The translations under genes and the position numbers were made by a program. The notes beneath the pieces are model-generated. The model saw only the letters and a program-made list of their open reading frames with translations. It was not told where the DNA came from and made no database searches. From Coemansia sp. RSA 1804 (lineage: Eukaryota > Kickxellomycota > Kickxellomycetes > Kickxellales > Kickxellaceae), in the NCBI GenBank assembly GCA_027578815.1, contig JANBTH010000054.1, positions 1 through 44,282 of the forward strand: DNA of 44,282 nucleotides, read 5' to 3'. Shown here one piece after another: positions 9,616-17,884 of this stretch (position 1 is the stretch's first letter; the number at the start of each line of letters is the position of its first letter).

Positions 9616-12606
9616 TCAATAGACATTGTCTATATATCCTTGATCTTCCTCTTCGCCTTCGGTGTCCAAGAGCTCGTCAATCTCACGTGCAAGTTCTTCC
9701 ATATGCTCGTCCCTGGATCTCTCAAGTGGACTTTGGGATTTCACTCTTGTCGGTAGCGGTATTGCAGAATTTAGCTTGGGGGTCCGCAAAGAATCCTGAG
9801 CGCCATGAACTTCGGAATTCTCCGAGTCTGATTCAGCTGTGCTGCCTTCTTTTCCGCCAGGCATGTCAACATTTTCCTCGGTGGTTTCAGTTCCTTCGCT
9901 GCTATAGTCGTGAGTATCTTCAAGAGATGAAACAAACTCAAATATACCGGCCATCTCGGGCTCACCAAGCCAGCCTTCCAGATTGACGTCGCTGGCACTC
10001 CCAATATCCAAGAGCTTTAGCACGCTACTTTCAAAGCGAGAAAGTGAGTTGCGGGTTATCATGTCGGTAATAAGCTCCTTTTGGGAAAGTGTACGCACAA
10101 GAACAAACATCTGCTGTAGCTGAATTTGAGGTGTTTTTTCATCAAGCGCCAGTTTGTTCAAAAGCTGCACAAGCACTTTGCGTGTGCCAGGAGACTCAGT
10201 GAACGTCAGTTTGAGCGCATCAATCGCAAGCATAGAGTATTTACTAATACGCGATGATGAGGTCGTCGTAATAGGCATGCTTGTGCTGCTGCTCATTGCG
10301 CTTATAGCCTCTAAAATACGCGGGTCACTCCATACAACTATTTGCTGTGCAGCTTGTCCCTGCGTTGCACCGCCTGGACCATCGCCCGGATTCTTCTGAT
10401 GCTGCTGAGTCTGGATCTGCTGCTGTTTAAGTACCTTTGCCAGCCTGCATATTGCACGGATTGCGATCTGTTGCATCAGAGCCTGGTTATCACAGGACAT
10501 GTAGCTAAATGCGGGGAAGAAGTAGGTAAGGCACTGCCTGAGGGAGTCGTTCTCGCTAGTTTTAGGGTGGAAGTAAAGAACAAGAAGCTCCTCAAGCACA
10601 GCCTCTGGATCGGGCACACGGTGCGCGTATAGCAATTTGGCAAGCCCTTCGCCTGCGGTTGCCTGTACCTTGATGTCCTCGCTTTCAAGCTCTCTGTAGA
10701 TGAGACCAACAAAATCGGCACAGGTACCCAAAGAGGCAGACAGATCGGTGATTCCGTATAAAAAGGCAAGGTCAAGAATGGCAGCCAGCCCCTTTTTATG
10801 TAACTCGCCGCTGCCATGACTAACAGCCTGTGCAAAAAGCACAATGTTATCCACAGCCAGGTTCTTGTCAAGCAAGCAAAAAAGCGCAAGGCATTCTATC
10901 CCGTACTCCTGAAGAACCGTCTCTGAGCTCTGAACAGCAGGCACCACGCATTCTGTTAGCAGCGCATACATCGAAGACCCCTCGCTCAGTGTGTCAAAGC
11001 ATCGCTGTAGAATGTACTTGATTATAATAAGGCATTTGATGCTGACAAGCAAGGCCTCCAAACGAACTTCCTTTGGACTGTTCTTCTTTAGCTCTGGCGC
11101 TAGCTCGCGCACATCGGACACAACCTCAACCATGATACGGATAAAATCTTGTTCGCCAATGGAGAGCTTACGGATTATGTCTGATATGGCCTCAATGTTG
11201 TTTTCAGGAATCTCAGGAACCATTATCATCTTGCGCATCAGGGTCAGCATCTCGCGCCTACCAATTTCATCGGGAAAATCGGACATCTTTGCCACGAGCA
11301 GTAGTTGATGGATAATAAACTCGTAGTCAGGGCAAACTTCTTCGTCTACCTCGGATTCAAGCTTTGCCCCAAGGCTCTCGAGCATCTGGGCAAGCCTCAT
11401 CGCATCTGGAAGGTGCTTATCAATCTTGTCAGCATCCTTGCGCTCGTTGAAGAACTCGATTGTTGAACGAATGATAAAAGCCATTTCGGGCGTCAGATTG
11501 TCCCAAAGCTCTTGATCGAAATCCAGGTTTTCGGGAATCTCGGGATATGCGGTAAACAGAGACTGCATAACTTTGCTCGCTACTGGACTGTCAACAACAT
11601 CAAGTGACGATGTCAACTCCAAAAGGTTCTGGTCGGCAAAAGTGAGCCAGCTCTCTCCAATCATGCGAACGCATGCCCGGCGAACGTTCGCGTCTCTGTC
11701 ATTGATGCCTGCTGCTAGCAATCTCTCACGATCCTCAATGCTGAGGAGATGGTAGTCAATGGGCGGCATAACCTTGAGAAACAGACACTTTCGGTTGATT
11801 GGATCCACATCGCGTGCACGCTCGAGAACGTATGGAAGAGTGCTTGGATTTTTTTCAACGTTCAGAAGCACGGCACGACGAACCTCAGAGTTCGGATCGT
11901 TTTGAAGAAGATTGAGCAATGCCTCGGCCACCTCGCCTCCCTCGTCTTCCTCGCCCGATTGGAGCTTTGACAAGGCTATTGCAGCATGCATCCGGATAGA
12001 AGATTCCTTGTCGCTTACGCGTTCAGTTAGCTTTTTGATAAGCTCAAAGTAGAGGTCTTCATCTATCTCGCCGAGGCTAGTGACGGACATTGCAACTATC
12101 TGGCAGCAGCGCAGCCTTGTCATTTTTTCCTTTGCGTAGAATCCTTGAAGCAAATACCTGATCAACAGCTCTACAAAGCGTGAAGACACAGTGTCGACAT
12201 TCTCGTCGCCATCGGTTGCGTCAGTGCTGGTATCAGCGCCAAAGACATCGTCCTCATCTTTATCGGAATTCCTCCCTTTTTCTTTGCTCTTTGACAGTTC
12301 TTGGATATCCATTTCGTGGCCCACCTGAACAAATGTTGCCACCAGCTTGACAATCTTGTCGGCGCTTGGCTCGCGCTTCTTAATGCCCAGCACTTTGTTC
12401 AGATTGCGAATGAATTCTTTGTTGAAGGCATCCTCGCCGGTAAGCTCATCGGTGTCATGGTCGTAGCACTGGGTTTGGAGCTTGTGAAGAGCAACCGCGT
12501 GCTTCCGATGGCCAACAATACTTTTCTGCGCGGCATCAAATATGCCAGGAATGACTGAACGCAGCGAAGATACAGTGTCTGGTTTTGTTTTCCCTTTGGC
12601 TGTCAT
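9616..12606 (-). CDS. YCG1: condensin complex HEAT-repeat subunit 3 (CAP-G/Ycg1)
   Basis: Intronless, 996 aa from ATG 12606-12604. The N terminus (VIPGIFDAAQKSIVGHRKHA) and the HEAT repeats from ~100 to ~500 (for example RMHAAIALSKLQSGEEDEGG, DPNSEVRRAVLLNVEKNPST, RDANVRRACVRMIGESWL) match CAP-G/Cnd3. A Cnd3-type C-terminal HEAT domain follows (~540-880), containing ECLALFCLLDKNLAVDNIVL and EGLAKLLYAHRVPDPEAVLE. The acidic tail ends EEEDQGYIDNVY. CAP-G pairs with the kleisin Brn1/CAP-H and binds DNA in the condensin ring during mitotic chromosome compaction. The frame stays open for ~98 more codons upstream with another ATG at 12900, but that stretch is hydrophobic and T-rich without family resemblance, so I chose the downstream ATG. 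A Gln/His-rich insertion lies near residue 745 and Ser/Glu-rich phosphosite-like stretches near the end. Confidence 0.93.
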   Translation of the reverse strand: MTAKGKTKPDTVSSLRSVIPGIFDAAQKSIVGHRKHAVALHKLQTQCYDHDTDELTGEDAFNKEFIRNLNKVLGIKKREPSADKIVKLVATFVQVGHEMDIQELSKSKEKGRNSDKDEDDVFGADTSTDATDGDENVDTVSSRFVELLIRYLLQGFYAKEKMTRLRCCQIVAMSVTSLGEIDEDLYFELIKKLTERVSDKESSIRMHAAIALSKLQSGEEDEGGEVAEALLNLLQNDPNSEVRRAVLLNVEKNPSTLPYVLERARDVDPINRKCLFLKVMPPIDYHLLSIEDRERLLAAGINDRDANVRRACVRMIGESWLTFADQNLLELTSSLDVVDSPVASKVMQSLFTAYPEIPENLDFDQELWDNLTPEMAFIIRSTIEFFNERKDADKIDKHLPDAMRLAQMLESLGAKLESEVDEEVCPDYEFIIHQLLLVAKMSDFPDEIGRREMLTLMRKMIMVPEIPENNIEAISDIIRKLSIGEQDFIRIMVEVVSDVRELAPELKKNSPKEVRLEALLVSIKCLIIIKYILQRCFDTLSEGSSMYALLTECVVPAVQSSETVLQEYGIECLALFCLLDKNLAVDNIVLFAQAVSHGSGELHKKGLAAILDLAFLYGITDLSASLGTCADFVGLIYRELESEDIKVQATAGEGLAKLLYAHRVPDPEAVLEELLVLYFHPKTSENDSLRQCLTYFFPAFSYMSCDNQALMQQIAIRAICRLAKVLKQQQIQTQQHQKNPGDGPGGATQGQAAQQIVVWSDPRILEAISAMSSSTSMPITTTSSSRISKYSMLAIDALKLTFTESPGTRKVLVQLLNKLALDEKTPQIQLQQMFVLVRTLSQKELITDMITRNSLSRFESSVLKLLDIGSASDVNLEGWLGEPEMAGIFEFVSSLEDTHDYSSEGTETTEENVDMPGGKEGSTAESDSENSEVHGAQDSLRTPKLNSAIPLPTRVKSQSPLERSRDEHMEELAREIDELLDTEGEEEDQGYIDNVY

Positions 12607-13663
12607 GGCGCGTATTGCAGTATTGGTAGCTATACAGGTAGTTTGCTGGAGCACGAGAAAGGTAGCGCGTAAGAGTAGACAAGAGAAGATATATGCAGGT
12701 AGACTGCTAGCACAGCAGAGCGAATTAGCAAGATCTAGGAGAAGGGGAATTTGGATTTGATATGTTCCTAATGTAAACAAAAGGGGAAAGGAAGAAGCTG
12801 GAGACTCTCTTACCCTTTGTTTTTTTTCTTTGCCTGTTTTTTCTTTACTTTTCGTTTTATTGAAATGGAATTGCTCTTTAGCCAGCCAATCACTAAGCAT
12901 ATATTCTTATTGCAAACAAGAATTGTGTCCCGTGACCTTGAATTAGGCAAAAAAATATAATGCATAATGCCGAGTCAGCTTGGCATCGGCCAAACCACGC
13001 TTAAGCAACCAGTCCACAGACCGTTTTTACTGATGCATTTTTCCAAAGCGGCTGGTTTCAATACAAAACAGGTCATTTCTTTTTATTGTGAGAAAAACGA
13101 GGCTCGGCAAAGATAAAGCCAATTATATTGAATGAGCTAAACTTTGGAGGCGGCAGTCTGTACCAGCCTTTTGTGCATGAAGTGGCCTATTGCGTTTGAT
13201 AGCGAACAACAACAGCAACAGAAACAACAAAAACATCAACAACAGCAGAAAAGATATTTCCATTCAAATGAATAGCCGCAAATGTCTGGCATGCAAAATG
13301 ATGCCACGCAGACAGCACTAGAAACTCGTCGCATTGTCAGCATTGACCGACGAAAAGAAACGCCAGGAAAGATGTGGCAATTCCGCCTCTCTCCCTTTTT
13401 TCGCTTTTTCTTTCTCATTTTCTTTCTCTTGACAAAGTAAACACAGACTACGTGATGTCTTCCTGCATATTTTCAGACTGTCTGAAGACTGAGAAGGATC
13501 ATCCACCTCCTTTCTAGCTCGTCCTAGTTCTGTTTATTCAACCGTTTTGTTCTGTTTTGTCCTATTTTCTGATATTCTGTTTCTTGCTGTCTCGTGGCAA
13601 CAATATCTTTTTATTTTTGTATCTATTACTTTTCACTTCACTAGCGCAAACAAGAACGTAAGC
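12607..13663. other. divergent promoter region, condensin gene and SEL1-repeat gene
   Basis: About 1.06 kb separates the two divergent starts. It holds a CAA/CAG-rich stretch at ~13206-13250, a T/C-rich tract at 13380-13430, and pyrimidine-rich sequence just before the SEL1-protein ATG. No gene with recognisable product was seen; the CAA stretch encodes poly-Gln in one frame but is closed by a TAG soon after. Confidence 0.5.
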
Positions 13664-14968
13664 ATGGGTCTGTTCCGGAGATCGCAGTCAAAGTCACAGA
13701 GCAAGCAGGAGGCAATGCCATCCACCCTCAACAGACATACAAGCGCTGGTCGCCATGTCGAAAGCAGCATTATCCAACATCAAGTACAACCGCAACAACA
13801 ACAACAGCAGCAGCAGCAGCAGCAGAACCCACATGGCTATGACCAGTTTTACTATGAGGCACCACCTCACAGCCAAGAAACAGACACACATACTTTTGAA
13901 AGGAGTGACGGCGGGTACGGCAGCCAAAGACAGTATGAATCGGTAACGCATCGGGAAGACGACCGGTATGTTGCGACCAACGGTGCTACAGCAGCCATGA
14001 TGCTCAGCGCATTCAGTCCCGATGACAACGGAGACTTTGACGATGCTGGCAGCTACCACTCGACGTCGTCCAACCCAGGCATGTCGACGATGGCGACATC
14101 GGCAGCACATGCTAGCGACGCTGCATACAGCAAAACAATGCCATCGCGGTACCTGCATATGGCAGCATCCCAGGGACGCGGGCCGTCCAGAAACGAGCGG
14201 CCGCCAATCGATAGCTACTACAGCACTACCGGCGACGAGAACCTATTCCGCTCGCAGGAGGAGAACACGCAAGGAGCTTACGGCAACCAGCAGTTCGCAC
14301 AGCAGCACGCACAGCAGTTCGCACAGCAGCACGCACAGCAGCCAGCGCTTACGGTATCAGCAGCATCAGCATATGCCAATAACACAATCACATCGCCAGC
14401 GGCTCCCGCGGAACGTTCCAGGGCGAAAACAGCGCAGGAGCTGGGCGAAGAGTTCTTCCAGAAGGCAGTGGCATTCCACGAGCAAGGAGACCTGGTCAGC
14501 GCAACAGCGTACTTTAAGCGAGCGGCAGACAAAAACAGTCCGCTGGGAATGCTGTTCTACGGACTGTCTCTCCGTCACGGATGGGGATGCCAGCCAAACG
14601 AGAACCTTGCATTCGTGTTTTTGCAAAAGGCCGGCGAACAGGTGGTTCCGCACGTGCGGGACATGGATCCAGGAGCTGCGGGTATAGCGCGCGAGGAGCT
14701 GGCAATGGCGATCTACGAGCTTGGGCAGAGCTACCGCCACGGGTGGGGCGTGTCGCGCAACAAGAAGACTGCCGCCTACTACTTTGAGGTAGCGGCGGAT
14801 CTGGGCGATGCCGACGCACAGGCCGATCTTGCAGCGTGCTACGAGAAGGGCAACGGCGTCAAGCGCGACATGAAGCGGGCCGCGCACTACTACCGCCTTG
14901 CACACAAGCAGGGGATCGAGATGTTTGGGACGTCGTGGATCTTTAAAAAGAAGTACGAGTCCGACTGA
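13664..14968 (+). CDS. SEL1-repeat protein with poly-Gln N-terminal region (Dsf2-like)
   Basis: 434 aa from ATG 13664, in context AGC-ATGG and with the basic start MGLFRRSQSKSQSK. The frame is open further upstream but that part is T-rich leader. Residues 1-250 are low complexity: an 11-Gln run (13793-13825), Ser/Thr-rich segments, and a duplicated QQFAQQHA motif (~residues 208-225). From ~260 the sequence becomes helical TPR-like SEL1 repeats: ATAYFKRAADKNSPLGMLFY, then AIYELGQSYRHGWGVSRNKK, then ADAQADLAACYEKGNGVKRD. The end, GTSWIFKKKYE, is typical of a fungal SEL1 family that includes yeast Dsf2 and related proteins. SEL1 repeats mediate protein contacts, and fungal relatives include chitin-synthase regulators such as Skt5/Chs4. 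No CaaX box is present here, unlike Skt5. The precise orthology is not certain. Confidence 0.85.
   Translation: MGLFRRSQSKSQSKQEAMPSTLNRHTSAGRHVESSIIQHQVQPQQQQQQQQQQQNPHGYDQFYYEAPPHSQETDTHTFERSDGGYGSQRQYESVTHREDDRYVATNGATAAMMLSAFSPDDNGDFDDAGSYHSTSSNPGMSTMATSAAHASDAAYSKTMPSRYLHMAASQGRGPSRNERPPIDSYYSTTGDENLFRSQEENTQGAYGNQQFAQQHAQQFAQQHAQQPALTVSAASAYANNTITSPAAPAERSRAKTAQELGEEFFQKAVAFHEQGDLVSATAYFKRAADKNSPLGMLFYGLSLRHGWGCQPNENLAFVFLQKAGEQVVPHVRDMDPGAAGIAREELAMAIYELGQSYRHGWGVSRNKKTAAYYFEVAADLGDADAQADLAACYEKGNGVKRDMKRAAHYYRLAHKQGIEMFGTSWIFKKKYESD
13793..13825 (+). repeat. CAA/CAG trinucleotide repeat encoding 11 Gln
   Basis: A run of four CAA followed by seven CAG codons lies in the disordered N-terminal region of the SEL1-repeat gene. 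It is a length-variable microsatellite candidate. Confidence 0.85.
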
Positions 14969-15376
14969 CTGGCTGACTGGCTGACGTGGCTGGACCTGTT
15001 TGGAGAGTGGCGGCAACTTCGGACCATCAGTATAAACGGTGGCAGAGCTCAGCTTCAACGATTCTCGCTATTGTTTGTTTGTTTGTTTGTTTTTCTTTTC
15101 TTGGATGTTATTCCTGAGATGGTAGAAAGAAAAAAAGAGCGCACAGAGTAGAGATGCCAGAAAAAAGCAGTGTTTGGTCCAAGAAAAGAGAGCCCCTGAG
15201 GCTCTCAAACATTAAAGATCCGCCGGTTCAGTCTCCTCCATCTTTCTCTTGCTTGCCAGCGGACACGCAGGATGAGTCGGTCTCTCTCTGTCAGTGCGGG
15301 TTACATAAGTTGCCTGCTTTCCACGACTGCTGAATTTACACGTTGGAGGACCTGGGTGAGACGCACACCGGGTTTA
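14969..15376. other. convergent 3' region, SEL1 gene and YHM2
   Basis: Four hundred nt between two convergent stops. It starts with GACTGGCTGACTGGCTGAC-type tandem repeats just after the SEL1-gene stop (14967-14985) and holds a (TTTG)n tract at 15073-15092. No gene was recognised. Confidence 0.5.
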
Positions 15377-15378
15377 TT
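15373..15378 (-). terminator. AATAAA overlapping the YHM2 stop codon
   Basis: The minus-strand TAA stop (15379-15377) continues directly into an AATAAA hexamer. It is probably too close to the stop to be the only polyadenylation signal, but the motif is exact. Confidence 0.25.
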
Positions 15379-16947
15379 ACTGCTGGGCCTTTGCCTTCTT
15401 GGACTGGTCAAAGTACGCCTTGACGCTGTCGCCGCCAAAGACCATGCAGACGGTGAGATAGATGCTCAGGCCGATGCGCGGGGTGACACCGCGATAGAAG
15501 CCCAGGAAGCCGTTCTTCTGGTAGATGTAGCGAGCGGTAGAGAACAGATTGAGCTTTTCGGGACGGTCGGCGGCCTTTGTCTGCGACTGCATCTCCACGC
15601 GAATGACCTCGAGCGGCTGGTTCCAGCATGCAAGCGCTCCGCCGATGGCCGACGACGCAAGGCGCTCCATGTTGCTCAGCTTGCGCGTCGTGTCCTTGCC
15701 GCGGAAGATCGATTCGGTGACACGCGAGATGCCGAAGCGCGAGCCCCAGTTGGTCATCTGCCGCAGCGCAACCGCCGACACGCCGCGGTTCAGTCCGCGG
15801 ATGCCTTCGCGCTGGAACACATCGTATGCAATGCGCCAGGTCGACATGTTGGCGTCTGCCGACTTGTGGCGAGTGACTTCCACCGTCTTCATGAATGTGC
15901 AGAAGCCCATCGTTGTGTAGGCCTGTGCAACGCCGCCCGCAACGCCGCCAAAGAGCCCCGCCCACGAGCTGGAGAACCCTGCCACACGCGCTCTGTAGTC
16001 AACCTCCGATGATGTGAACAGCAGCACGCCGCCCTTTGTCGATGCCTCGATCCACGCCCACTACAGAGTTTAGCAGATCGGTTGCAATCTCCTTGTACAA
16101 TGCACATCGGAAAGAAAAAACGAGGAATTAGTGAGCCGATCCGCAGACTACTTCTATCTAATGCCCAGCGCAATACCAACAACGCGTGCTATTGCTCTTG
16201 TTCTTGTTCTGGATGTATGTTTGCTTTGTTGGAGGCTTCAATAGATCCCCCCTCTCTCTCTACTGGACACTCACAGGACTCCATGCGTGCCCAGGGGTTT
16301 CTGCAAAACTGAACAGCACATGTCAAGAGCTGTTTGACCAATGGCCAACAGTGGGTGGCACGGCGGACAAACGCAGACGATCCAGGCTGAAAACGGCAAA
16401 AAGCAATAAAAAATACTAATGGCGGCAAGCGTTGTTGATAGCTAGCATCCAGCCATTTATTGGTAGATGGCTCTTGCAAGGCAAATAAGGAAAATACAAC
16501 ACAAAATCAAAGAGCGGGGACACTTACCGGAATCAGACCCTGGTAGAACCCAGAGACGCCGCCACGAGCATACGTCTTTTTGAGCGAGGTGGCAATACTG
16601 TCGCCGCGGTTAGCTACAAACAAACAAAAAAAAAGAAAAGAAAAAGAGCTGACGGCGAAAAACAAAATAGACGCACTGAGTGAGAGAACTGAAGACTTGA
16701 CAAGAAATTGCGGTTTATACCACCACAGTCAACAACGGCCACAAGCGCACTGCAACTTACCTGCCATGTGCGTTTTGACCACCTCAAAGGGCTGACCCAG
16801 AGTCGACACCTCAAAGGTCTGGATCGCAGCACCAACAAAGATGTTGCTCCATGAGGTGGGCTTCTTTGTGATCTCCCCGTGCGACGCCGAGTTGGAAGCA
16901 GCAGGGGTCTGGGACACTGAGGCGGGTGTTTCGATAGCCTTGGACAT
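15377..16947 (-). CDS. YHM2: mitochondrial citrate/2-oxoglutarate carrier Yhm2, three exons
   Basis: Exons 16947-16761, 16613-16528 and 16060-15377 give 318 aa, close to the ~314 aa of the yeast protein. Both introns have GTAAGT donors and TAG acceptors, and phases match (the first splits a codon after one base; the second is phase 0). The protein shows the Yhm2-type first carrier signature TLGQPFEVVKTHMA, then GFYQGLIPWAWIEASTKGG across the second splice. Next are TMGFCTFMKTVEVTRHKSA and ALRQMTNWGSRFGISRVTE, then the third repeat ACWNQPLEVIRVEMQSQ. These motifs are diagnostic of Yhm2 rather than other carriers. The family exchanges citrate for oxoglutarate across the inner membrane, feeding cytosolic NADPH and lipid synthesis, and yeast Yhm2 was also found associated with mtDNA. 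The upstream gap carries a notable inverted repeat. Confidence 0.93.
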
Positions 16948-17572
16948 TGTTGTAGCTCACGTGTAGAGTGCTGTGGGTTGTTTTGCTTTGTTTTGTTTTG
17001 ACGATGGAAACCAGAAGGCAGGAGCGGTTTATTATTAGGTGTGTAAGCTGGAGAAGACTGCAACTACTGTCTGAGAAGAGGAGAAAAAAAGGAGCACGGG
17101 AGTGGAGAAGAACCAAAATGCAGAAAAACAAGATGCGCCAAAAAGCAGTCAAAGAATACAAAAGCAGGAAGGAGGAGGCGGGGGAAGACTTAAATATCCC
17201 AAACGTGGGACCAGAAAAAGCGCCGTTTGCTCACACGCACACACTGTGCTGCTGCTGCTGTAGTGCTCAATAGAGAGAAGACACCAGCAGCAGCAACAAC
17301 TGCTGGCAACGCAGACCCGCTTGTGCTTCTGCTTCTGTTTCTGCATCGCCCATTGCGCTGCACGGTCCGTCCGACAAACACGGCTCCTTCTTTCTCGTTT
17401 CACAGCCTCCTATCCTCGTCGCTGCTGCCGCCCAAGCCCTGCTCTGCTGGCTCGGTTCCTGAGACCAATGCTTGTGCGAGATCCACAGCCTCAACGAGAA
17501 GCCGCTTGAAGCAGCCGCATTTTTCAATTGTGTTGTTGGGGGAAGAGAGAGAGAAAAAAAACTCATCTGCAG

Positions 17573-17637
17573 GGGTGTAGCTTTTCCATTGGCTGCACCC
17601 AGTGCACCACAGCGCAGCCAATGGAAAAGTTACACCC
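17573..17637. repeat. 24-bp inverted repeat with CCAAT boxes, 17-nt spacer
   Basis: Left arm 17573-17596 and right arm 17614-17637 are reverse complements except for one position (17580 G against 17630 T, a G-U wobble if transcribed on the plus strand). Each arm contains a CCAAT/ATTGG element, facing in opposite directions. Arms this long are unlikely by chance. It could be a hairpin or cruciform, a paired CCAAT-binding site for the HAP/NF-Y complex, or a remnant of a small mobile element. Confidence 0.9.
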
Positions 17638-17729
17638 TTCCCTTGAACTCTCTGGACGTCGCAGGCTCAAGCCAAAGGCCGTGAAGGCCACAGATCACAA
17701 CCCAACCCGTGGTCCCGGACATTAGCAGC

Positions 17730-17758
17730 GACCAGCTCACGCAGCAGTAACGCTGGTC
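17730..17758. repeat. 7-bp inverted repeat beside a TATA-like box
   Basis: GACCAGC (17730-17736) and GCTGGTC (17752-17758) are perfect reverse complements 15 nt apart, immediately followed by TATTTAAAAG (17759-17768) on the plus strand. A dyad beside a TATA-like box resembles a regulator site; arms of 7 bp may also arise by chance. Confidence 0.5.
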
Positions 17759-17884
17759 TATTTAAAAGCCGCCTGTGGCAGTCGGGCTGCGTTGAGCCGG
17801 ACCGAAGCAATGGATTGGAGTGGCTCGCTGCTGGAGGCCGGCTTGCTCGGGTCACGCACAGACGTTGCTTTCAGAGAAGTTCGA

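Larger units (their letters stand above)
16948..17884. other. upstream region of YHM2 with inverted repeats and TATA-like box
   Basis: This 0.94-kb gap runs between the YHM2 ATG and the stop of the golgin gene (both minus). It contains two inverted repeats (17573-17637 and 17730-17758, listed separately), a plus-strand TATTTAAAAG right after the second, and a 26-codon plus-strand open frame (17810-17890). Several open frames of 60-117 codons overlap here in both directions, but none shows a recognisable domain. I call no gene. Confidence 0.5.

Noticed and set aside
12607..12900. In-frame upstream extension of the condensin gene to an ATG at 12900
   Set aside because: The added 98 residues are T-rich-encoded, hydrophobic and unlike any CAP-G; the downstream ATG gives a family-typical N terminus.
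13206..13260. Poly-Gln coding exon from the CAA-rich stretch
   Set aside because: The Gln frame ends at a TAG shortly after and has no ATG or splice signals; more likely leader sequence.
17267..17621. Minus-strand 73-99-codon frames in the YHM2 upstream gap
   Set aside because: No recognisable domain and no splice signals that would join them to another exon; left uncalled.
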